Assembly: GCF_949628215.1 (NCBI RefSeq)
Contig: NW_027441196.1
Location: forward strand, 62,001 to 126,000
Length of the DNA: 64,000 nucleotides
Direction: 5' to 3'
From: Phalacrocorax aristotelis
Taxonomy: Eukaryota; Chordata; Aves; Suliformes; Phalacrocoracidae
The notes below the pieces were generated by a model. That model was not told the origin of the DNA and made no database searches. It was given only the letters and a program-made list of their open reading frames with translations. This document shows positions 47,157 through 59,439 of the stretch, piece after piece. The translations under genes and the position numbers were made by a program. Position 1 is the first letter of the stretch; every line of letters starts with the position of its first letter.

Positions 47157-48355
47157 GGTGCCTCACAGCTCGCACCCCAGGAGGCCGCCCCGAGGCACAG
47201 CTCAGGGAGGCCGGAGCGGGGCCCAGGCCCAGCTGGCTGCTGCCAGGACAGGCCCGGGGGCGGCCTGGGGCTGCGGGACAGGCCTCGGGCCACGGGCTGG
47301 GGCCGGGGCAACATGGCCGCCCGGCAGCCCCTGCCCCAGGGCTCCAGCTCCCAGCATGCCCCGGGGCGCGCCTTCCCGCCGCCCGACCCTGCGCGGGCAC
47401 CGCCCCCCCAGCCCGAGCCCGCCGCCCCCCCGCAGGCCCCACGGCCGCCTCCCCGGGGCTGCCCAGGCCCTGCTCCGGGACACCCGCTGGGCGGGGAGGG
47501 GGCAGGGGGGAGACAGCAGCAGGCAGACACACAGAGGGAGCAGGAGAACAGGGCGCAGCTGGGCAGGGAGTGGAGGAAGGAAAAATCCTGGTAAGGAGCC
47601 GGCAGAGGGACAGAGGGACGGAGCGAGAAACAGATGGAGGGCAAGGGGGCAGCGGGGCTCCGGGCGAGGGAGCGGGACAGGGGGTCAGAGAGACGGTAAA
47701 GGCACCAGGAGAGCGCAGGGACAGAGACGTGGCAGAGGGAGCGGGGCAGGGGGACAGAGGGGAGAGGGGCGGAGGGAAAAGGCAGCGGGGAGAGAGAAAG
47801 GGGGAGGCCGGGGCGCAGAGCGGGACACAGGGCGAGGGGAGGGCGGGAAACGACCCCGAGAGACTGAGGCAGAGAGGGCTGTGGGTCAGGACAAGGAGGC
47901 GCAGAAGGGCACAGCAGCCGCGGCCTCCAGGGTGGAGACGCAGGAGGAGCAGAAGGGGCCGGGGAGCAGGACGGAGGCCCCGAGAGCAGCAGGGCCAGCT
48001 GAGTGGGGAATACAGGCGGGAGAGAGGGCACAGGCTGCAGCACAGAGGGGAAACGGCCGGCAGGACATGGCGACAGAGAAAGGAGGTGGCCAGGGAGCGG
48101 GAGAGAGGTGTAGGGAAAGGAGAAGGGAAAGGAGACCATAGCAACAGGCTATAGGACAGACAGGGAGGAGTTAGAAAACAGAGGCGGACAGTCAGACAGA
48201 AAAAGAAAGAGAAAGTAAAAAAAAAAAGTGATGGGAACTGGGGAGGGAGCAAAAATAGTCATTCTGGGCAGGTGCCCCAGGCCCTGTCCTGGGCCCAATT
48301 CTGCACCCTAATACTGGTGATGAGCATCACCTAGCAGGGTGGCCAGACTGGGGTA
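47157..48355 (+). repeat. Duplicated GC-rich block, copy B
   Basis: Partner of copy A at 15,377. It is identical from 47,157 to 47,945, then diverged to about 48,355. It contains the same STAF-type motif (47,348-47,360) and the same donor-like GTAAGG at about 47,590. Its left flank is AT-rich and unlike copy A's flank, so the left breakpoint is sharp. The right part retains the final shared landmark 'ctgggcccaattctgc...taatactggtgatgagcatc'. Confidence 0.9.
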
Positions 48356-48359
48356 AAAA

Positions 48360-50190
48360 AGCCCAGCTGGGGGGAAAAATCACCCAGTTGTTTTCTGTTG
48401 GTTTTCGTTTTGGTTTTACTTCAAAAAATCCCTGAGGCTTTTTACCACCGGCAATAGCATTTCACCCAGAAGGAGGTGTTTTGCTGTTGAAATTTTGGTC
48501 TCTTACCACCTGACTAACACAGATTGCCTTGTGTTCTCCCTAGCCCTTCTTTTCTGAGCAAGGTGCCTCAGCTCTCCCGTAGGAGACAGGTACAAGTCAG
48601 AACAAGTGCCCGCATTTCGGATGTTACCACCCTCTTTGCTCTCCAGCCTGGCAGAACGAGGAGGAGCCACAGCCAGGCAAGCCAAAGAAGGAGGGGGATG
48701 AGGCAAAGCTGGGCTCGCAAACTCTGTAGCAAAACAACCCACAGCTGCAGCCAGTTTCTGAGGCAAAACCAAGGAAGGCGACTGATCTCTTGGAAGCAGT
48801 CAAGCTCGGTGACTTTGCCTCGTTAGATGTCTGATCAAGAGGACAAGCCTGAGAGCAATTTTTGCCTGTGCCTTGTAGAGTTGTAAGTCAAGCAGTTAGC
48901 TTAGCCATGTTCATGGTGATAGTGCCCCAGACCAATACTTGCAAGGCTCTGAAATACAAACAAGCATCCTCCTACCTTATAACCTAAGCGGTAGCACACG
49001 TGCAGCCTTGATTTCCAAGTAGGCAGTGGGTGATATCCGTAGCTCCCAACCGGCAGTAAGCAGAAAAGGCAAGCTTTTAGTATTTGTTGTTACTCAACCT
49101 TATACATTTGGTTTTTTCAATCTTACCTTATAGGGATATAACAGGATATCTTCTTTGTTATAACAAGCAGGGTAGAAAATATGAATGCTGGAAACTGCAG
49201 AAAATCCTAGACCCGCTTCCACTTGCCCCAAGGCTAATTGTCGTCTTCCTTTGCAATCCCAATAAAGCCGTGTGTTTGGAGATCGGGGTGTGCTAAGGCA
49301 GCAAGAGAGGCTTAGTCTGGCCAGTCACAAGAGACTTGCTTTTCAGACTCAGCCAAAAGAAAACGGGTATGTTGAGGAAGTTCCCCTCTAGCCCATGTGG
49401 GGGGTTTGCTGCTGCACAGGTTGAATGTGAGCCTGCTTTCCAGCACTTTCTCCTCTGACTGTTTTTTGCAGAAAGAGAGGCTGGAGGGACCAGGCGCTGC
49501 CTATACTGATGTCCTGGATGGTAGTGTTGTTTGCTGAGTCAGTCTTCCAGATCAGAGGAGCAACAGCTAAAGCCTGAAGGTTTTACAGGCAGCGTTGTCT
49601 TGGCAGGAACCTTGCGAGCGCCAGCAGACACAACCACTGCGGGCACAGGAGGAGACCTCTGAGAAGAGGGCAGCTTGGGCATCTGCTCAGCAGGTCTTGG
49701 CTGAGCTTGTTGACTCGGTCTTGAACAGCCTTTGTGAGAGCGACTGTTCTTATGACCCCTCTGACAGAGGTTTGGGGTTTTTTTTTCTTCTTCTTCTTCT
49801 CATACGTGAATGTACCATAGTAATGTTACCTCAAATGTGTGTCTTCTTCTTGGGTGAAATGGAATAGGGCAGCAGTTAGTAGTGTTATCCTGAAAAGCGG
49901 GTTTGTTTGTTTGCTTCACCCACCTTTGTGCAAAAATAATTAAATAAAATACCTCCGCACTATGTGTAGTTTGGCGTTTTGCACACTGGGCGAAGGAGCC
50001 TGCCTTTTTTGGATACCAGTAGTGGTTAAGAAAGGATCACAGTTAGAAGTGGCAACTAACACCTGAGAATTTTAACAAGGTAGTACATAATGCTTAGGCC
50101 AGAGAAGAGGCTATTGTTACCTCACACGTGTATATTTCTGTTTATTATTCTTGGATGATACAGAACAGCGCAGGAGATATTTGTAGTTAA
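48360..50190. other. Spacer with two poly(A)-like signals
   Basis: AATAAA occurs near 49,260 and again near 49,943 (TTAAATAAAATACC). Before the second, an acceptor-like TTGGCAG at about 49,607 opens a frame (EPCERQQTQPLRAQEE, then WASAQQVLAELVDSVLNSL) that could be a last coding exon. I do not recognise it. A short TTC run lies at about 49,785-49,802. Confidence 0.3.
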
Positions 50191-50229
50191 GAAAGAATCA
50201 TAGTTGGGAGCAGAAAGCAATACCTGAGA

Positions 50230-51000
50230 ACTCGAACACCTCACTCAGTGAGGGGTCCCAGCCGGCTCCTGCTGCCTTCCAGCAGCACCTCAGGCCTGTG
50301 GGGCTCGCCTGCCTGGAACGTGGGTGCCACCGTCTCATCAAGGGCACCCCAGGCACAGTGCGAGGAGGGGGCTGGAGCCCAGGGCTCATGGCGGGAGGTG
50401 CAGGGCGGTCCCTGCGGCCCAGGGGCAGCCTTTCTCCCGGGCCAGCAACGCGGCAGGTGGGAGCGAGCCCCAGGAAAGGGGCCCTCAGCCCCCACCGCCC
50501 TCCTCCTTCTCCCACATCTGGCCATCTCTGAGGCCACAGCCCCCCCGCCCCCAAACCCCCCATATTTGGCCACACGCGTCGCCCACAGGCACAATCGACA
50601 CCACAATGGCCTCCTGCTGCCAAGAGCCACCTCGCTGTTGCTCGGGACCTATAAAAGCAGGGCCCCTGCAGCTGGCCCACACTGCGCCGGGCTCTCAGGC
50701 CCTCGCGTGCCCGGCGTGCCGGGAAGGGAGAGGAGCCGGAGCAGCGAGGCCGAGGGCTGCCCGCCTCTGCGCGCACGCCACGGAGCCCCTCCCCGCACCC
50801 GCGCAGGAGGAAGGCCTGTCCCAGGAGGAGGAAGCAGAGGCAGCGGAGGAGGAGGAACAACACCAGCCCCCGCGGCGTGAGCGCCATCGACCCCGCACCT
50901 CCGATCGACGCCGTGCAGCGCGTGTCTCCGGAGCCCCCAGAGAACGCCGTGGTGCCTGCGCATGCCTGCCTGCCTGCCAGGGAGCGGCCGCAGCGACGAG
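50230..51000 (+). promoter_or_regulatory. GC island with TATA box next to the minisatellite
   Basis: TATAAAAG at 50,650-50,657 sits in a CpG-rich region and is followed about 30 bases on by GC-rich sequence suited to a start site and untranslated leader. The plus-strand sequence after 50,760 is GAG/GGA-rich. No coding exon is assigned. The long frames that cross this island on either strand have no recognisable domain. Confidence 0.35.
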
Positions 51001-51019
51001 GCGGTAACTGCCCTGAAAG

Positions 51020-54000
51020 TGATGCTTTGGGACTTAAACCTAATCCTTTGAATATCAGAAGATGGCCATAGGCCATAAACGTGGGGGTTTGGGACTCCAA
51101 AAACGACACTTTAATCCTTAATAGAGGGATTTGCACCCTATAAGTGAGGGTTTGGGACCTAAAAAGGAGGCACTGAGCATTAAAAGAGGGGTTTGGACCA
51201 TCCAAGTGCAGCTTTGGGTGTTTGAAAATGAGACTTTGAGAGTTAAAAGAGGGCTTTAGGTCCTAAAAATGAGGGTTTGCTGTTAAAAATGAGGCTTTGA
51301 GCGTTAAAACCTGTTTGGACCCTAAAAGTGAGATTTGCAGTCTTACTCTAAAAGGCTTTGAGGTTAAAAGAGGCTTTGGGTGCTTTAAAGTGCGTCTTTG
51401 GGAGGTATAAATGAGGCATTGAGCAGTAAAAGAGGGGTTTGGGCAAAAAAAGTGAGGTTTTGGCTGTTAAAAATGAGGCTTTGAACATAAAACTGGGGTT
51501 TGGACCCTAAAAAGTGAGGTTTGCGGTCCTAACTATAAGGCTTTGAGCATTAAAAGAGGGGTTTGGGTGCTTTAAAGTAAGTCTTTGGGACGTGAAAATG
51601 AGGGTATGTCCCTAAAAAGGAGGGGTTTAGATGCTAAAAGTGAGTCTTTGGGTGCTGACAATGAGGCTTTGAGCCTTAAAAGAGGGCTTTGGGCATTAAT
51701 AATGATGGTTTGGTACCTGAAAGTGAAGGCCTGGATGCTAAAAGCAGGGGTTTTGGACCTAAAAATGAAGCACTGAGCATTAAAAGAGGGGTTTGGACGC
51801 TGAAAGTGAAGGTTTGGAACTTAAAAATGAGACTTTGAAGCTTCAAATAGGGTTTTGGACCCTAAAAGTGAGGTTTGCATTCCTATCTATAAGGGTTTGA
51901 GGTTAAAAGTGAGAGATTGGGTGCTTTAAAATGAGCCTTTAGGACCTGAAAATGAGGGTATGTCCCTAAAAAGGAGGGTTTTGGATGCTAAAAGTGAGGG
52001 TTTGGGAACTAAAAACGACACTTTAATCCTTATTAGAGGGGTTTGGACCCTGAGAGTGAGGGTTTGGGACCTAAAAATGAGGCTTTGAGCCTTGAAAGAG
52101 GGCTTTGACATTAATAATAATGGTTTGGTACCTGAAAGTGAAGGCCTGAATGCTAAAATCAGGGGTTTCTGAACTAAAAATGAGGCACTGAGCATTAAAA
52201 GAGGGGTTTGGACCCTGAAAGTGCGGCTTTGGGTGTTAAAACAGAGGCTTTGAGTGTTAAAAGAGGGCTTTAGGTCCTAAAAGTGAGGGTTTGGCTGTTA
52301 AAAATGAGGCTTTGAGCTTTAAGAGAGAGGTTTGGACCCTAGCAGTGAGGTTTGTGGTCCTAACTATAAGGCTTTGAGCATTAAAAGAGGGATTTGGGTG
52401 CTTTAAAGTAAGTCTCTGGGACCTGAAAATGAGGGTATGTCCCTAAAAAGGAGGGGTTTGGACCCTAAAAGTGAGAGTTTGGGATCTAAAAGTGAGGCTT
52501 TGCATGTGAAAACAGGGATTTGGACATTTAAATTGAGGTTTTGGTACCTAAAAGTGAGGGTTTGGATGCTGAAAGTGAGGGTTTGGGAAGTAAAAGTGAG
52601 GCTTTGAGCCTTGAAAGAGGGGTTTGGACCCTAAAAGTGAGGTTTGCGGTCCTAACTATAAGTCTTTGATGTTAAAAGAGGGGTTTGGATGTTTTAAAGT
52701 GAGTCTTTGGGTGCTGAAAATGAGGCTTTGAGCCTTAAAAGAGGGCTTTGGGCATTAATAATGATGGTTTGATACCTGAAAGTGAAGGCCTGGATGCTAA
52801 AAGCAGGGGTTTGTGACCTAAAAATGAGGCACTGAGCGTTAAAAGAAGGGTTTGGACGCTGAAAGTGAAGGTTTGGAACTTAAAAATGAGGTTTTGAAGC
52901 TTAATAGAGGGGTTTGGACTCTAAAACTCACTATTTGGAACAAAACAATGATGGTTTGACCATAAAAAGTCCAGTTTCGATGCTAAAAGTGAATGTTTGT
53001 GACCTAAAAATGAGGCACTGAGCATTAAAAGAGGGGTTTGGGCAATAGAGGTAAGGGTTTGGAGTTTAAAAATCAGGTTTTGTCCCTGAAAAGGAGGGAT
53101 TTGGACCCTAAAAGTGAGTCTTTGGGTGCTGAAAATGAGGCTTTGAGCCTGAAAAGAGGGATTTGGCAATAAATGTGAGGGTTTGGAATTTAAAAAGGAG
53201 GCTTTTGCGCCTTAAAGGAGGGGTTTGAACTTGAAAGTGAAGGTTTGTAACTTGAAAATGAAGCTTAGAGAGTTAAAAGAGATCTTTGGGTTCTAAAAGT
53301 GAGGGTTTGGTTGCTAAAAATGAGGCTTTGAGCGTAAAGCCCACGTTTGGACCCTAAAAAGTGAGGTTTGCAGTCCTAACTATAAGGCTTTGATGTTAAA
53401 AGAGTGGTTTGGGTGGTAAAAGTGAGTTTTGGGGACCTGAAAATGAGGGTATGTCCCTAAAAAGGAGGGGTTTGGACCCTAAAAGTGAGCAATTGGGACC
53501 CAAAATTGAGGCTTTGAGCCTAAAAGACAGGTTTGGAGCCTAAAAGTGAGGGTTTGGGATCTAGAAATGAGGCTTTGAGCCTTGAAAGAGGGCTTTGGCC
53601 ATTAATAATGACGGTTTGGTACCTGAAAGTGAAGGCCTGGATGCTAAAATCAGGGGTTTCTGAACTAAAAATGAGGCACTGAGCATTAAAAGAGGGGTTT
53701 GGACCCTGAAAGTGAAGGTTTGGATGATAAAAATGAGGCTTTGAGGCTTAAAAACGAGGGGCTGGACTCTAAAAGTCATGATTTGTACTACAACGAGAGT
53801 TTGACAATTAAAAGTCCAGATTCAGTGCTAAGAGTGAGGGTTTGGGGCCTAAAAATGAGGCACTGAGTGTTAAAAGAGAGGTTTGGACCATCCAAGTGCG
53901 GCTTTGGGTATTAAAACCGAGGCTTTTGGAGTTAAAAGAGGGCTTTAGGTCCTAAAAGTGAGGGTTTGCTGTTAAAAATGAGGCTTTGAGCGTTAAAACC

Positions 54001-54730
54001 GGTTTGGACCCTAAAAGTGAGATTTGCAGTCTTACTCTAAAAGGCTTTGAGGTTAAAAGAGGCTTTGGGTGCTTTAAAGTGCGTCTTTGGGAGGTATAAA
54101 TGAGGCATTGAGCAGTAAAAGAGGAGTTTGGGCAAAGAAAGTGAGGTTTTGGCTGTTAAAAATGAGGCTTTGAGCATAAAAGAGGGGTTTGGACCCTAGC
54201 ATTGTGGTTTGCGGTCCTAACTACAAGGCTTTGAGCATTAAAAGAGGGGTTTGGATCCTTAAAGTGAGGGTTTGGCTGTTAAAATTGAGGGTTGAGCTTT
54301 AAACCAGGGTTGGGATGATGAAAGTTGAGGTTTGCGGTCCTAACTATAAGGCATTGATGTTAAAAGAGGGGTTGGAGTGCTTTTAAGTGAGTTTTGGGCA
54401 CCTGAAAATGAGGGTATGTCCCTAAAAAGGAGGGGTTTGGACCCTAAAAGTGAGGGTTTGGGATCTAAAAGTGAGGCTTTGCATGTGAAAACAGGGATTT
54501 GGACATTAAAGTTGAGGTTTTGGTACCTAAAAGTGAGGGTTTGGATGCTGAAAGTGAGGGTTTGGGAAGTAAAAGTGAGGCTTTGAGCCTTGAAAGAGGG
54601 GTTTGGACCCTAAAAGTGAGGTTTGCGGTCCTAACTGTAAGTCTTTGATGTTAAAAGAGGGGTTTGGATGTTTTAAAGTGAGTCTTTGGGTGCTGAAAAT
54701 GAGGCTTTGAGCCTTAAAAGAGGGCTTTTA
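51020..54730 (+). repeat. Minisatellite, left arm, 21-bp units
   Basis: About 3.7 kb of variant units close to TAAAAGTGAGGGTTTGGACC (about 21 bases). Three types alternate: AAAAGTGAGGGTTTGGG, AAAAATGAGGCTTTGAGC and AAAAGAGGGGTTTGGA. Longer duplications occur inside it: 52,425-52,745 reappears almost unchanged at 54,398-54,725, and about 51,146-51,460 at about 53,870-54,150. Because the unit is seven codons long, minus-strand frames stay open and show heptads such as FRVQTPL and LSASFLV; these are most simply by-products. Confidence 0.93.
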
Positions 54731-57700
54731 GGGTCCAAACCTTTCCTTTAGCCTCATAGCCTCGTTTTTAGGTCCCAAACCCTCGCTTTTAGGGTTCAAA
54801 CCCCTCTTTTATCACGCAAAACCTCATTTTTAAGTCCCAAAGTGTCACTTTTACCATCCACTCCCCTCTTTTAAGGCTCAAAGCCTCATTTCTAGGTTCC
54901 AGAGTTTCACTTTTAGCATCCCAACCCTCACTCTTAGATACCAAATCCTCATTTTTAAGGTCCAAAGCCCTCTTTTCACTTGCAAAGCCTCATATCTAGG
55001 TCCCAAACCCTCACTTTCAGGGTCCAAACCCCTCTTTTAATGCTCAAAGCCTCATTTTTGGCTCCCAAACCCTCACTTTTAGGGTCCAAACCCCTCTTTT
55101 ATCGCACAAAGCCACATTCTTGTGTTCCAAACCCTCACTTTTAGGGTCTAAATGCCTCTTCTAAGACTCAGAGTCTCAGTTTTAAATCCCAAAGCTCCAC
55201 TTTTAAGATACAAATCCCTCTTTTAGTGTTCAAAGCCTCATTTTTAACGACCCAAATCCTCACTTTTATAGTCCAGTTCCCTCCTTTTTGGGGGCAAACC
55301 CTTATTTTCACCAAAGACTCACTTTAAAGCACCCAAGGCCCTCTTTTATCATCAAAGCCTTATAGTTAGGACCGCAAACCTCACTGTTAGGGTCCAAACC
55401 CATTTTAGAGCTCAAAGCCTCATTTTTATCATCCAAGCCATCACTTTCAGGGTCCAAACCACTGTTTCACAGCTCAAAGCCTCACTTTCAGGGTCCAAAC
55501 CCCTCTTTTAACGCTCCGTGCCTAATTTTTAGGTCCCAAAGCCTCACTTTCAGGGTCCAAACCCCTCATAATGCTCAAAGCCTCACTTTTAGGGTCCAAA
55601 CCTTTCCTTTAGCCTCATAGCCTCATTTTTAGGTCCCAAACCTTCGCTTGTAGGGTCTAAACCCCTCTTTTAATGCTCAGTGCCTCATTTTTAGTGCCAA
55701 GCCCTCACTTTCAGGGTCCAAACCCCTTCTCTTAATGTTCAAAGCCGCATTTTTAACACACAAATCCTCACTGTTAGAGTCCAAAGCCCTCTTTTATCAC
55801 TCAACATCTCATTTTTGCATTCCAAACCTTCACTTTCAGGAGCCACAGCCTACTTTTACGGCTAAAAGATTCATTTTAAGGACCCAAATCCCCACTTTTA
55901 GGGTCCAAACACCTCTTTTAACAATTAAAGCCCCATATCTAGGTGCGATTCCCTCACTTGTATGGATCCAAACCCGTCTATTACAAACTCAAAGCCTCAT
56001 TTTGACCTACCAGACCCTCAGTTTTAGGGCCCAAACCTGACTTTTAGGCTCAAAGACTCACGTTTAGGTCCCAAACCCTCACTTATGCAGTCCAAGGCCC
56101 CTCCTTTTTGGGGGCAAACCCTCATTTTCTGGTCCCAAAGACTCACTTTAAAGCACCCAAGCCCCTCTTTTATCATCAAAGCCTTATAGTTAGGACCGCA
56201 AACCTCACTTTCAGGGTCCTAACCACTGTTTTACAGCTCAAACCCTCACTTTCAGGGTCCAAACCCCTCTTTTAACGCTCAGTGCCTCATTTTAGGTCCC
56301 AAACCCTCACTTTCAAGGTCCAAACCCCTCTTTTAATGCTCAAAGCCTCAATTTTAGGTCCCAAACCCAACGTTTTTAGGATCAAAGGTTCATTTGCAGG
56401 TCGCAAAGCCTCATTTTTCTGGTCCAAACCCCTCTCTTAATGTCAAAGCCTCAGTTTTAGATCCCAATGCCTTGTTTTATTGTCCAAAGCCCTCCTTTAA
56501 ATCTTGAAGTCTCAGTTTTTGTTCTCAAAGCATCATTTTTCTGATCCTAACCCCTCTTTTAATGCTCAAACCCTCATTTTGAGGTCACAAACCCTCAGTT
56601 TTACCATCCAAATGCCTATTTTTTTAAACCCAAGCCTCAATTTTGGGTCCCAAACTCTCACTACTATGGTTCAAACCCATCCTTTGTAGCATCAAACCCT
56701 CATTTTTAGGTCCCAAAGCGTCACTTTTACCATCCAAACCCCACTTTTAAGCCTCAAAGCCTCATTTCTAGGTTCCAGAGTTTCACTTTTAGCATCCCAA
56801 CCCTCACCCTTAGATACCAAAACCTCATTTTTAATGTCCAAAGCCCTCTTTTCACTTGCAAAGCCTCATTTCCAGGTCCCAAACCCTCACTTTTAGGGTC
56901 CAAACATTTCCTTTAGCCTCATAGCCTCATTTTTGGCTCCCAAACCCTCACTTTTAGGGTCCAAACCCCTCTTTTATCGCGCAAAGCCTCATTCTTGGGT
57001 TCCAAAGCTTGACTTTCAGGGTCAAAACCCCTCTTCTAAGACTCAGAGTCTCAGTTTTAAATCCCAAAGCTCCACTTTTATGATACAAATCCCTCTTTTA
57101 ATGTTCAAAGCCTCATTTTTAAGGACCCAAATCCTCACTTTTAGGGTCCAAACGCCTCTTTTAACAATTAAGGCTTCATTTTTAGGTGTGATTCCTTCAC
57201 TTTTAGGATCCAAACCTGTCTTTTACACTCAAAGCCTCATTTTCACCTACCAGACACTCGGTTTTAGGGCCCAAACCTGACTTTTAGGCTCAAAGCCTCA
57301 TTTTGAGGTCCCAAACCCTTCACTTTTACAATCCAGGCCCCTCCTTTTGGGGGGCAAACCCTCATTTTTCAGGTCCCAAAGACTCACTTTAAAGCACCCA
57401 AGCCCCTCTTTTATCATCAAAGCCTTATAGTTAGGACTGCAAACCTCACTGTTAGGGTCCAAACCCATTTTAGAGCTCAAAGCCTCATTTTTATCATCCA
57501 AACCATCACTTTCAGGGTCCAAACCACTGTTTCACAGCTCAAAGCCTCACTTTCAGGGTCCAAACCCCTCTTTTAATGCTCAGTGCCTCAATTTTAGGTC
57601 CAAAACCCTCACTTTCAGGGTCCAAACCCCTTCTCTTAATGTTCAAAGCCGCATTTTTAACACACAAATCCTCACTGTTAGAGTCCAAACCCCTCTTTTA

Positions 57701-57868
57701 TCACTCAACATCTCATTTTTGCATTCCAAACTTTCACTTTCAGGAGCCACAGCCTACTTTTACGGCTAAAAGATTCATTTTGAGGACCCAAATCCCCACT
57801 TTTAGGGTCCAAACACCTCTTTTAACAATTAAAGCCCCATATCTAGGTGCAATTCCCTCACTTGTATG
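54731..57868 (-). repeat. Minisatellite, right arm, inverted orientation
   Basis: About 3.1 kb of the same family read as its reverse complement (GGTCCAAACCCCTCTTTTA, GCTCAAAGCCTCATTTTTAG). The switch is abrupt near 54,731 and the two arms are not exact mirror images around it. It also contains a longer duplication: about 55,715-55,970 recurs at about 57,606-57,865. It stops at 57,868, where unique sequence starts. Confidence 0.93.
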
Positions 57869-59400
57869 GATCTGGAGGAAACCAGGAAGATGGTAACGAG
57901 CACCAGGAAAATCCAGGAAGCTCAAGGGTTCTTCTGAAGAGTGAGTGGCCCTGAGCAGCAGTGATGGGCCACGGGTAGGTCTGGCAGAGAGGGTCGGGGA
58001 TGCCGGGGAAGAACCAAAGGGATGGCTGATGGATTTAGCAAATCCCTAAACCACGTCTGAGCCCAGAAATGGAAGGCAGTTGCTGTCTGTTGGCCGAGGA
58101 GACAAGGAGAAGGTTTGTCCTGGGAAGATGGCAGGCAGGAGGGCCCCTCCTGTGCAAATCAGGGATGATGCAGATGTTTGCCTCCATGGCTCAGCTTGGC
58201 AGATGGGCAATGCCTGCTGCTGGGGGTGGCTGTGCTCTGCCGTGCCCCATGAGCTGACCTTGCTCTGCTGCCCTCCTTCCCTCACCACCCTTGCCTGGAA
58301 ACATCCTCAGGAAACATCCGTGAGCCTGAAGGATGGATAAAGCTCCTGGGCTGAGGTGAGGTTAGCAGCAAGCTGTAAAACTCTTCCAACACACACGGAC
58401 ACCTTCAGCAGCCAACCAGTGCAACACAACTCCTAAGAAGCCCAGAAATTCCCTTCTTCATGTGCACCACATGCAGAGAGACACATACAAACCAGCGACA
58501 GGAGACAGGCCGGTTATCAGCAGTTTTTAAAAGCAAAATGCTGCCGTTTCAGTCGGTCTGCTCTCCAAGGGAGGGGGAGGCAGGCGCCTTCCTCCTGCGG
58601 GCTGGGGCCGGCCGGGAGCCATGGAGCCCGTGCGTGGCTGGGCAGCACCGTGGGGACATTGCGATGCCACTGGTGATGTTGTTGGGCCTCCGCTCAGGGC
58701 TGAGTCCTGTTCCCAGGGAGCACGGCGGGGGTCTGGCAGCCACACCTTGCCTTTGCACAAAGCTGCCAGAGCCGTGAGGGAGCTGGGCCTGAGGGTTCCT
58801 GCCGGAGCCCCTGGAAATCCCAACCCCTCGCTCAGTTTAGAGGCATCACCAGAGGGACGCTTCCCTCAGCGCCACCCCCGCGTACGCCACTTGTTAGGAT
58901 GCAAACAGCATCCCCAAGCCTTCCCGTGCAAAGGGGTCTCAGAGCACGGGAAGGGTTTAGCGCCACTCGAACACAGCATCGACCCCAAGCTCTGGGCTGA
59001 AGCTGCAGGTGACACCCAGGGGACCACTGAGGCGGGCGCCGAGGGTGCTCCCCACCCCTGGGGGTTCAGCTGTGCCCCGAGTCACAGCGTCAATACGTAC
59101 TTCAGCCTAAAACGGGGAGAGCTGGGGACACTCTGTTTCTGCCGCTTCCCACCCCCGGGGCCAGCACGGGCTGCTCGCTCCCTCCTGCTCACCCACCGCA
59201 CCTGCCCCGACCAACTCGCTGAGGTGGTGCCCCAGAAATCGGTGCTTTTGGCTGTGAAAAATGAGCCAAATGAATTACACCGAGAACCTGGTGTTTTATC
59301 GGGACTTTCTTGCAAACAAAACCAAGGCCGACTGTGATTTGTAGCTTTAACCAAGAGGGCTGTGACAGGAATGCCCTGCCCCCCAGCCCCCCCGGCCCGT
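57869..59400. other. Spacer after the minisatellite
   Basis: Mixed composition with several open frames on both strands, none resembling a known protein. No RNA or repeat recognised. Confidence 0.3.
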
Positions 59401-59439
59401 TTGTGCAAACAGGCTTCAAACCCTCGCCTGAGCAGCGGG

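Noticed and set aside
50198-51205. 335-residue minus-strand frame with a hydrophobic stretch after MALTPRG
   Set aside because: The leader-like run comes from GAG/GGA repeats in the TATA island, and the rest has no recognisable domain. Part of the frame runs into the minisatellite.
54731-57868. Interstitial telomere array
   Set aside because: TTAGGG occurs inside units, but the period is about 21 bases with other sequence between; there is no tandem TTAGGG.
51585-57896. Many 60-115-residue frames in the minisatellite
   Set aside because: They follow from the 21-bp period being divisible by three; they start and stop at random unit variants.
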